DNA of 11,222 nt from JBLHKE01 sp047619485 (lineage in GTDB: Bacteria; Verrucomicrobiota; Verrucomicrobiia; Verrucomicrobiales; DEV007): the NCBI GenBank assembly GCA_047619485.1, contig JBLHKE010000191.1, forward strand, positions 1-11,222. Direction: 5' to 3'. Positions 6,601-11,222 of the stretch are shown here, in pieces; position 1 is the stretch's first letter; the number at the start of each line of letters is the position of its first letter. The translations under genes were made by a program, and so were the position numbers. The notes under the pieces were generated by a model, which was given only the letters and a program-made list of their open reading frames with translations, searched no databases and was not told where the DNA came from.

Positions 6601-8740
6601 GGACGATCACAACTGGTACTCGATCAACCGTCGCACCCCCGAGGGCGACGGTTACAAGTTTGTCTGCTGGGACGCCGAGCGGACCTTGGAGAGCGTCAAT
6701 AGCAACCGCACCAACATCAACCAGGCTAACAAGCCGTCGCGCCTCTACGCGCAGCTGAGGCAGAACGCGGAGTTCCGTCTGCAGTTCGCCGATCAGGCGC
6801 ACCAGCACTTGTTCAACGGTGGTTCCCTGACTCCGGCGCGCACCATCCAGCGCTACCAGGCGCTGGCCGACTACATCGACCGCGCCATCGTCGGCGAATC
6901 CGCGCGATGGGGTGATTCGAAGCACGCGACCCCCTACACCCGCGACGGGGCATGGGTCGCCGAGCGCGATCGAATTTTGAACTCCTACCTCCCGGCGCGC
7001 ACCAACGTGGTGCTCTCGCAGCTGCGCGGCGCAGACCTCTACCCGGACACCGATGCCCCAATCTTCAGCCAGCACGGCGGCCACGTCGCCAGCACCACCG
7101 AGCTGGCGATGAGCAGCGGCTCGGGAACGATTCACTATACCACCGACGGTTCCGACCCGCGCCTCGCCAGCGGCGGGATCAACCCGAACGCGGTCACCTA
7201 CGACGGCGCGGTCTCATCGACCACAATGGTCGCCGCCGGTTCAGTCTGGAAATACCTCGCCGATGGCAGCGATCAGGGAACGGCCTGGCGCGCAGCCGCC
7301 TTCGATGACGCGAGTTGGGCTGCCGGTCCTGCCGAGCTCGGCTACGGCGATGGCGGTGAGGACACCGAGGTCGAGTCTGGCCCCGACAACGACAAGTTTC
7401 GCACCACTTATTTCCGCCACACCTTCAACGCCGCCGACGTCGATCAGTTCACCACGCTCGCCCTCGAGTTGCAGCGTGACGATGGCGCGATCGTCTACCT
7501 CAACGGCAACGAGGTGATGCGTTCGAACATGCCTGGAGGCGCGGTCGGCTACCAGACCGAGGCCGCAGGCACTGCCAGTGGTGGTGACGAGACGACCTTC
7601 TTCAGCCAGGCGGTCGACATCGCGGAGCTCAACGAGGGCAGCAACACTTTCGCGGTGGAAGTCCACCAGACCAGCGGCACAAGCTCCGATATTAGTTTCG
7701 ATCTGCGGCTGCGCGGCACTAAGCCGAACAACGTGAACCCGCTGTTGATGACCGAGACCGGCATGCTGCGCGCGCGCGCTCTCGATGGCACCGACTGGTC
7801 CGCGCTCAACGAGGCATTCTTCGTCGTAGATGCCGGATTCGCGGATGATTCGAACCTCGTCGTCAGCGAAGTCCACTACCGCCCGCTGGCTCCAGATCCA
7901 GTCGAGGAGGCCGCCGGCTTCGACCAGGCCAGCCACTTCGAATTCATCGAGCTGGAAAACATCGGCGCGTCCGATGTTGATCTGACCAAGGTCCAATTCA
8001 CGACCGGTATCACTTTCGACTTCAGCGAATCCGATCTCGGTATCACTTTGCCCGCCGCCGGCCGGATCTTGCTGGTGAACAATCGTGACGCCTTCATGAT
8101 GCGCTACCCATCCGTTCCCGCTGCACAAATCGCCGGTGAATTTTCCGGGAGCCTCAACAACGACGGCGAGCAGATCGTGCTGTTGGCAGGTGATGGCTCA
8201 GTTCTCCGCGACTTCACCTACAACGACCAATCTCCATGGCCCGAGAGCTCCGACGGCGATGGATTCAGCCTGGTGCTCAATGCGCCTACCAGCAATCCCG
8301 ATCACGCAGATCCCTTCAGCTGGCGCCCGAGCGTCGCCAGAGGTGGTACGCCAGGGGCATCGGACGCGACGGCATTCGCAGGGGCAGATCCCGATGCGGA
8401 TCTAGACGGCGACGGCGCCAGCGCCTGGATCGAACACGCCCTCGGAACCTCAGATAGCGACCCGACCGATGATGCCTTCCCGACACCGGGAGTCGAGAAC
8501 ATCGACGCTCTCGGCATGTTCCAATCGATCACCTTCACCCGCAACCTCGCCGCGGATGATGTCATCTACACCGTCGAGCTCTCCACCGACCTCGACCAGT
8601 GGGTTGACGGGACCGGGCAGGCCGAATTCGTGAGTAGCACCAACAACGGTGACGGCACGACAACCGAGGTCTACCGCTCGGCCGTCGAATTAGATTCGGC
8701 GATCCGCGGCTACATGCGCTTGCGAGTCACGCAGAGGTAA
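3671..8740 (+). CDS. giant exported LamG / lamin-tail / CotH-kinase protein
   Basis: The 1689-residue protein opens with a Sec signal peptide (1-30, ending LQCLAA). Visible domains in order are: a LamG/concanavalin-like lectin module (about 36-235, with GQWHHVVAISE and LIIDGVLV); two Ig-like beta domains (about 295-378 and 380-453); a lamin-tail domain (455-600, SDWIEIYNPS); a chitobiase C-terminal-like domain (610-685, IRYTTNGNDPTPGSG); and the CotH kinase-like domain (about 730-1045). The latter has GVRMQGG, PKHSFRF with a candidate ATP-binding Lys797, NLDWDDHNWY and CWDAERTLE, whose acidic residues are the likely metal/catalytic sites. A second chitobiase-like module (from 1125) is split by a jellyroll-like insert (about 1185-1350, TTYFRHTF, LQRDDGAIVYLNGNEV). 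A second lamin-tail domain (1393-1565), an Asp-rich calcium-loop segment (DPDADLDGDGASAWIEHALG, 1573-1592) and a small beta tail follow. CotH kinases phosphorylate proteins in spore coats; the role here is unknown. It is likely surface-bound or secreted. Confidence 0.9.
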   Translation: MKSSDLSASLRVAIVCVILLFSSILQCLAASTDTLVSYWQFENDASDSSVVGSVDDSGSWVGTTSYAAGVHGSGIVLNGSNYISVPASVDVNRTGNDMSLSTWFRVDTWDTGWQCLASKGEGSAWRVARSGGDATQLSFAGGSGDISGGSVNDGQWHHVVAISEAGVSTRLIIDGVLVQTGGGPGIADSNLPMSIGQNSAAAGRQWKGGIDDMGMFSSPLNTLQAAAIYNLSIDTEYVYDLGEVNQLLATHACGDGSSVTVADTNWEYLASDPDDGRKFVALGSNGSGMAGSTGPAVRSFVADHPLLPAGYPLILSWDVGTDADTLIIDQGIGNVLPMTTAGIGSITLDPGPLGDVTYTITATNIDGTNTRSVSVEVTTDPVIEFFTASDTIVPPDTEITLSWSAINLTSLTLDGADVTGTSSIALTPISTTTYTLVATNAQGSTSVQVQVSVIIPGEPIISELNAVNIGPLLDEDDASSDWIEIYNPSASTAILNNYYLSDDPNNLTKWRLPDMNLGEQEYLIVFASGKDRAVVGSELHTNFSLRAGGEYLALSKVNGGATTILSEFSDYPQQFENFSYGYEADAVTLGYFTNPTPGQANGNSLVDYVRDTKYSVDRGFYDAPFSVEITTTTPDAQIRYTTNGNDPTPGSGTLYNGPVNISTTTVLKAIAYKTGLIQTNVDAQTYVFLDDVLEQPNQPPGFPGGTDFGMDPDVVNNPAYSSTIKDDLKAIPSISISMPITSMFGGSGIYNNSNQSGIAWERRGSVEMIYPSGEPGMQINCGVRMQGGVGRNGNFPKHSFRFLFKREYGATKLNFPLFKDATGDAEGAVDSFDSITLRSGFNNTWHRDSDGEEQRAQYLRDQFLHDSQLAMGDASCHGTFVHLYVNGLYWGLYNVVERPNADFGSSYYGGKKEEWDALNSYPRNVVDGTADDWISAHSAANAGVADQAGYDALSEYVDIPNLINYMLVNFYAGNLDWDDHNWYSINRRTPEGDGYKFVCWDAERTLESVNSNRTNINQANKPSRLYAQLRQNAEFRLQFADQAHQHLFNGGSLTPARTIQRYQALADYIDRAIVGESARWGDSKHATPYTRDGAWVAERDRILNSYLPARTNVVLSQLRGADLYPDTDAPIFSQHGGHVASTTELAMSSGSGTIHYTTDGSDPRLASGGINPNAVTYDGAVSSTTMVAAGSVWKYLADGSDQGTAWRAAAFDDASWAAGPAELGYGDGGEDTEVESGPDNDKFRTTYFRHTFNAADVDQFTTLALELQRDDGAIVYLNGNEVMRSNMPGGAVGYQTEAAGTASGGDETTFFSQAVDIAELNEGSNTFAVEVHQTSGTSSDISFDLRLRGTKPNNVNPLLMTETGMLRARALDGTDWSALNEAFFVVDAGFADDSNLVVSEVHYRPLAPDPVEEAAGFDQASHFEFIELENIGASDVDLTKVQFTTGITFDFSESDLGITLPAAGRILLVNNRDAFMMRYPSVPAAQIAGEFSGSLNNDGEQIVLLAGDGSVLRDFTYNDQSPWPESSDGDGFSLVLNAPTSNPDHADPFSWRPSVARGGTPGASDATAFAGADPDADLDGDGASAWIEHALGTSDSDPTDDAFPTPGVENIDALGMFQSITFTRNLAADDVIYTVELSTDLDQWVDGTGQAEFVSSTNNGDGTTTEVYRSAVELDSAIRGYMRLRVTQR

Positions 8741-8796
8741 TTGTGTCTTCGTTCCAAGATCGCGGCCGTGAAAGCCGAGCCTAGCGCATACGCCCG

Positions 8797-9102
8797 CTAT
8801 TTGGCGCGACTGTTAGATTTGGGCTTCGTCTTCTTCTTGCTGTCCGGCTTAGGTTCAGGAGCGGTAGCGGGTTTGGCGCGCTTGATTGTGTGGGCGTCCT
8901 TGAAATCGATCGCAGACGGCTCTTCGTCGTTGAGACCCGCACTCAGAAGGCTTGCAGTGTGCGGTGCCGGATGGACATACCATTTTCCGTCCTTCTTCTT
9001 GATGACCATGGTGCGATTCAGGGATTTCTTGACTGAGACGAGTTCGACACATACGTCGACGAACTGCACCGCCTTTAACCCCGACCGACAGGCTCCTAGC
9101 AA
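8797..9102 (-). pseudogene. C-terminal tail of an unidentified lysine-rich protein
   Basis: The minus frame encodes VQFVDVCVELVSVKKSLNRT followed by VIKKKDGKWYVHP, then a polar linker and a Lys/Pro-rich end (KPKSNSRAK before the stop at 8797-8799). The KKKDGKWYV piece resembles the last strand of small alpha+beta folds such as SnoaL/NTF2-like proteins, and the tail looks like a disordered basic extension, so it reads as genuine protein. No good start exists: the frame begins at a TTG at 9102, and the upstream in-frame sequence up to a TGA near 9195 does not look like protein. An ATG at 9009 would leave only 71 residues. I take it as the 3' end of a decayed or frameshifted gene. It converges on the CotH gene, 56 bases apart. 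A short real gene is possible. Confidence 0.4.
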
Positions 9103-9212
9103 TACTGCGATCTGGATCGACTTGGCCAGAGAGTTTCGATTGCAAGATCGGGATGAGAGATTTGTCGAAGAGACCCTGATGTGGGAATTTTTCGCTCATG
9201 CACCCTGCCCGT

Positions 9213-9440
9213 TTAACGGAAAGCGCGGACGCGGAAGAACATCGCGTCACCGGGCGTGATCGACACGTCCCGCGATGTGGACGGACCGACGGCGGGAATG
9301 TCGCTGAGCTCGACGGTCCAAGCGGTCATGTCGACCGAGCTGCTCACCTCGTAGGTCACTTCCGGATTTGCGTGAATACTCCTTGCCAGCTGCGCGCTCC
9401 CTCTGTCAGGGTTTTCGCAACTTGGGGTGTTTCCTTTCAT
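9213..9440 (-). pseudogene. 3' tail of a large exported protein gene, N-terminal part lost
   Basis: The minus frame contains VTYEVSSSVDMTAWTVE and ends DAMFFRVRAFR. This is the same kind of C-terminal beta tail as in the giant CotH protein of this window, where VIYTVELSTDLDQWVDGTG is followed by GYMRLRVTQR. Such tails close many large secreted proteins of Verrucomicrobiota. The protein-like part covers about residues 17-75 of the frame (9213-9392). Upstream the frame quickly meets a stop near 9450, just before the start of the SUMF1 gene on the other strand. Only the tail remains, so I call it a remnant rather than a gene. Confidence 0.5.
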
Positions 9441-9493
9441 CTTGCCGTATCACGGTGAGGACGAGGTCGATCGAAGCCCGTCCCGATCAACCG

Positions 9494-9500
9494 AAAGGAA
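9494..9500 (+). promoter_or_regulatory. ribosome binding site of the SUMF1-domain gene
   Basis: AAAGGAA lies four bases before the ATG at 9505. It decides the start: an in-frame ATG at 9427 has no such signal and would place 26 polar residues in front of a clear signal peptide. Confidence 0.7.
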
Positions 9501-9504
9501 ATCT

Positions 9505-11136
9505 ATGAAAAATGCCAGAACGCCTCTGGTGGCGCTTGTTGCCGCCCTCGCCCTGCTCACCCCAACGGCGCTTCACGCGCAGGTGCCGCAGATCATCAAT
9601 TACCAGGGCCGTGTGGCGGTCGGTGATCCCCCGGTGAACTTCGACGGCTCCGGCTCGTTCAAGTTCGCGCTGGTCGAGGGCGCCGGTCCCACCCTGCTGT
9701 GGAAGAACGACGGTTCCGCCGGAAACACCGAGCCCGCGACGGCGGTCACGCTGTCCGTGACCAAGGGTCTCTATTCGGTCATGCTGGGCGCCAATATGAC
9801 GGCGATTCCCAACACCGTCTTTGCCAATGCCGATGTGCGCCTGCGGGTGTGGTTCGATGACGGAGCCAACGGCTCCCAGCTGCTCACGCCCGACCAGCGC
9901 ATCGCCGCGGTGGCTTATGCCATGGTAGCAGGCAGTCTGCAGCCGGGCACGGATATTTCCGCCAATAGCGTCGATGCCACTGGCTCCCTCCATGTCGGTA
10001 GTCAATCCGCCAACGGGGATCCGAAGCTGATCAAGTTCGGAGACGGTAGCTTTCTGGCCATCGGCGAGAACGGGGCCGACGACCGGATGGAACTGACAGC
10101 GAGAACCTTTTATTTCAAAACCAACACCATTGATCCCACCGCTGGCAGCGTCGGCATCGGGCTCAACAATCCCTCTACCAAGCTGGAGGTGATGGGAACG
10201 GTCACCGCCACGGCTTTCGTCGGCGACGGCTCCGGGCTGACGAACATCCCCGCCAGCGCGATCGTGCCGGTGGTTCCTCCTACTCCGCCGGCGGGCATGG
10301 TGCTCATTCCGGCAGGGGCGTTTATCATGGGTGACAGCAGTGGTGACGGATTGATCAATGCAATCCCGATTAGCACAACGATTTCAGCCTTCTACATGGA
10401 CGAGACGGAAGTGACCAAGGCGCAGTGGGATGTGGTGAAGACGTGGGGTGCGACGAACGGCTACACGGACCTGCCTGTCGGCGGGGGAAAGGCGGCGGAT
10501 CACCCGGTGCAGGAGGTGAGTTGGTATGATTGCGTGAAGTGGTGCAACGCACGCAGTGAGAAAGAGGGCAAGACGCCGGTGTATTACACGGACGACGCAA
10601 AGACCACGATCTACAAGACAGGAAATGTGGCCGTGACCAACGTGCAGGTGAAATGGGACGCGGACGGCTATCGCCTGCCGACGGAGGCGGAGTGGGAGAA
10701 GGCGGCGCGCGGCGGCTTGAGCGGGAAAAGGTTTCCGTGGGGCAATGCCATCTCGCAATACTTGGCGAACTACTTTGGAAATATCGGCAGCTACGATTTA
10801 GGCCCGAACGGCTACAATCCGATTGGTGCCGTGGGCGGCACGTCACCGGCTACTAGTCCGGTGGCTTCGTTTCCGGCGAACGGGTATGGTCTGTATGACA
10901 TGGCTGGGAATGTGTTTGAGTGGTGTTGGGATTGGTATCCGCCTGGATCTGCGGCGTATGCGGGAGGCACGGATCCCCATGGTTCTGCTTCGGGCTCCAT
11001 CCGCGTGGTCCGCGGCGGCCCCGGGTTCTACGGCGGCGCCGACGGCGCGCGCTGTGCCTACCGCGACGGCTTCATCCCGGACTTCGCCTTCTACGACCTC
11101 GGCTTTCGGGCTGTTCTGGCCCCAGGTCAGCCATGA
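9505..11136 (+). CDS. exported SUMF1/FGE-fold protein with tail-fibre-like N-terminal half
   Basis: The 543-residue protein has a Sec signal peptide (1-25, ending TALHA before QV). Residues about 28-145 form a beta-rich module (IINYQGRVAVG, LTPDQRIAAVAYAMVAG). Residues about 160-255 resemble phage tail-fibre and adhesin shafts: SVGIGLNNPSTKLEVMGTV, then FVGDGSGLTNIPASAI. Residues about 263-538 are a SUMF1/formylglycine-generating-enzyme domain: GMVLIPAGAFIMGDSSGDG, FYMDETEVTKAQWD, HPVQEVSWYDCVKWCNAR, YRLPTEAEWEKAARGG, GLYDMAGNVFEWCWDWY and RVVRGG, ending DLGFRAVLAPGQP. True FGE enzymes carry two catalytic cysteines after RGG. Here only Cys517 is present in that stretch, so sulfatase activation is unlikely and ligand or surface binding is more plausible. 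The last segment (residues 500-535) has striking codon use and is a candidate diversity-generating retroelement variable region. Codon style changes twice along the gene, suggesting mosaic assembly. Confidence 0.9.
   Translation: MKNARTPLVALVAALALLTPTALHAQVPQIINYQGRVAVGDPPVNFDGSGSFKFALVEGAGPTLLWKNDGSAGNTEPATAVTLSVTKGLYSVMLGANMTAIPNTVFANADVRLRVWFDDGANGSQLLTPDQRIAAVAYAMVAGSLQPGTDISANSVDATGSLHVGSQSANGDPKLIKFGDGSFLAIGENGADDRMELTARTFYFKTNTIDPTAGSVGIGLNNPSTKLEVMGTVTATAFVGDGSGLTNIPASAIVPVVPPTPPAGMVLIPAGAFIMGDSSGDGLINAIPISTTISAFYMDETEVTKAQWDVVKTWGATNGYTDLPVGGGKAADHPVQEVSWYDCVKWCNARSEKEGKTPVYYTDDAKTTIYKTGNVAVTNVQVKWDADGYRLPTEAEWEKAARGGLSGKRFPWGNAISQYLANYFGNIGSYDLGPNGYNPIGAVGGTSPATSPVASFPANGYGLYDMAGNVFEWCWDWYPPGSAAYAGGTDPHGSASGSIRVVRGGPGFYGGADGARCAYRDGFIPDFAFYDLGFRAVLAPGQP
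11002..11109 (+). other. candidate DGR variable region (VR) at the 3' end of the SUMF1 gene
   Basis: These 36 codons (Arg500 to Arg535) run from RVVRGG to LGFR, exactly the segment that DGRs diversify in SUMF1/C-type-lectin target proteins. By hand count 29 of 36 codons end in C, against 7 of the 47 codons before it. There are only eight adenines in 108 bases, none in a third codon position. In DGR templates the variable sites are mostly AAC codons, which after adenine-specific mutagenesis become NNC. The runs Asp521-Ile524 (GAC GGC TTC ATC) and Phe529-Asp531 (TTC TAC GAC) fit that, and sit where known targets vary, just before P and before LGFR. No template repeat or reverse transcriptase is visible in the window. 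Confidence 0.45.
11109..11132 (+). other. imperfect palindrome directly after the candidate VR
   Basis: GGCTG (11109-11113) pairs with CAGCC (11128-11132), and inside it CTGG (11116-11119) can pair with CCAG (11122-11125), with two-base mismatches between the stems and a very tight centre. DGR targets often have a hairpin close behind the variable region, but the classic longer stem with a four-base loop is not seen. It overlaps the last codons of the gene. Confidence 0.3.
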
Positions 11137-11222
11137 GCAGAACGGCCAGCGGAGCTGCCCGGAGCAGGCGTGTTGGAGTGAGGGACGAACGGAGACTGAC
11201 TGCGGAGTGGCAGTGGAGCGAG
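11133..11222 (+). other. 3' flank, open in one frame to the window edge
   Basis: An ATG overlaps the stop codon of the SUMF1 gene (ATGA) and the frame stays open to the edge, giving 30 residues (MSRTASGAARSRRVGVRDER and onward). The DNA is purine-rich, with recurring GGAGC/GGAGT words, more like a structured non-coding spacer than a gene. It could be the start of a coupled small gene or part of a DGR spacer; neither can be decided here. Confidence 0.2.

Noticed and set aside
6119..7135. Long minus-strand frame (338 codons) inside the CotH gene.
   Set aside because: It is antisense to the conserved CotH kinase domain, Val/Arg/Ala-rich as expected for a shadow frame in high-GC DNA, and has no recognisable motif.
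7241..8128. Second long minus-strand frame (295 codons) inside the CotH gene.
   Set aside because: Same reason: shadow of a strongly supported gene, no domain, no start signal.
9086..9160. Shared words between the plus strand here (AGGCTCCTAGCA, then TTTCGATTGCAAGATCG) and the minus strand upstream of the DUF1080 gene (about 1530-1590).
   Set aside because: A 12-base match is expected several times by chance in 11 kb, and the spacing differs by five bases; it may be a degraded shared leader, but the evidence is too thin.
8741..9259. Plus-strand frame of 172 codons directly after the CotH stop codon.
   Set aside because: The opposite strand carries protein-like tails, while this frame gives low-complexity hydrophobic and Ser/Thr/Arg-rich sequence without a family signature.

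Overview
The window looks like accessory or environmental-niche DNA from a Gram-negative bacterium of the Planctomycetota/Verrucomicrobiota superphylum, more likely Verrucomicrobiota. The reasons are the gene families present (DUF1501, DUF1080/3-keto-disaccharide hydrolase, PD40 propeller, a giant lamin-tail/CotH exported protein, a SUMF1-domain exported protein), high GC, weak Shine-Dalgarno signals, and large proteins ending in a calcium-loop-plus-beta-domain tail. No rRNA, tRNA, CRISPR array or complete insertion sequence was seen. The phylum is an inference from gene content.

Layout. 1-594: 3' end of a DUF1501 (alkaline-phosphatase/sulfatase-like) gene on +. 595-841: debris, with an 82% identical relic of the neighbouring DUF1080 gene followed by a fragment of an IS3-type transposase. 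842-2944: two minus-strand genes, a PD40 beta-propeller protein (upstream) and a DUF1080 protein (downstream), both with signal peptides. 2945-3670: 726 bases without a confident gene, holding an imperfect long inverted repeat, a 159-bp MITE-like element with 19-bp terminal inverted repeats, a small minus-strand reading frame that stops exactly at the MITE edge, and an AT-rich promoter-like patch. 3671-8740: a 1689-residue exported protein built from LamG, Ig-like, lamin-tail, chitobiase-like and CotH-kinase domains. 8741-9504: two minus-strand 3' gene tails that look decayed. 9505-11136: an exported SUMF1/FGE-fold protein with a tail-fibre-like middle. 11137-11222: 86 bases, possibly open in one frame.

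Most of the intact genes encode exported proteins, which suggests a surface or periplasmic lifestyle around polysaccharide or particle handling (DUF1501, DUF1080 and LamG/lamin-tail/CotH are typical there). The most interesting place is the 3' end of the last gene. Its final 36 codons (11002-11109) switch abruptly to NNC codons (29 of 36 end in C, against 7 of the 47 codons just before), occupy the part of the SUMF1/C-type-lectin fold that diversity-generating retroelements (DGRs) mutate, and lack the canonical first FGE catalytic cysteine. This is the pattern expected of a DGR variable region. The template repeat and reverse transcriptase, if they exist, would lie beyond the right edge, so this remains a hypothesis.
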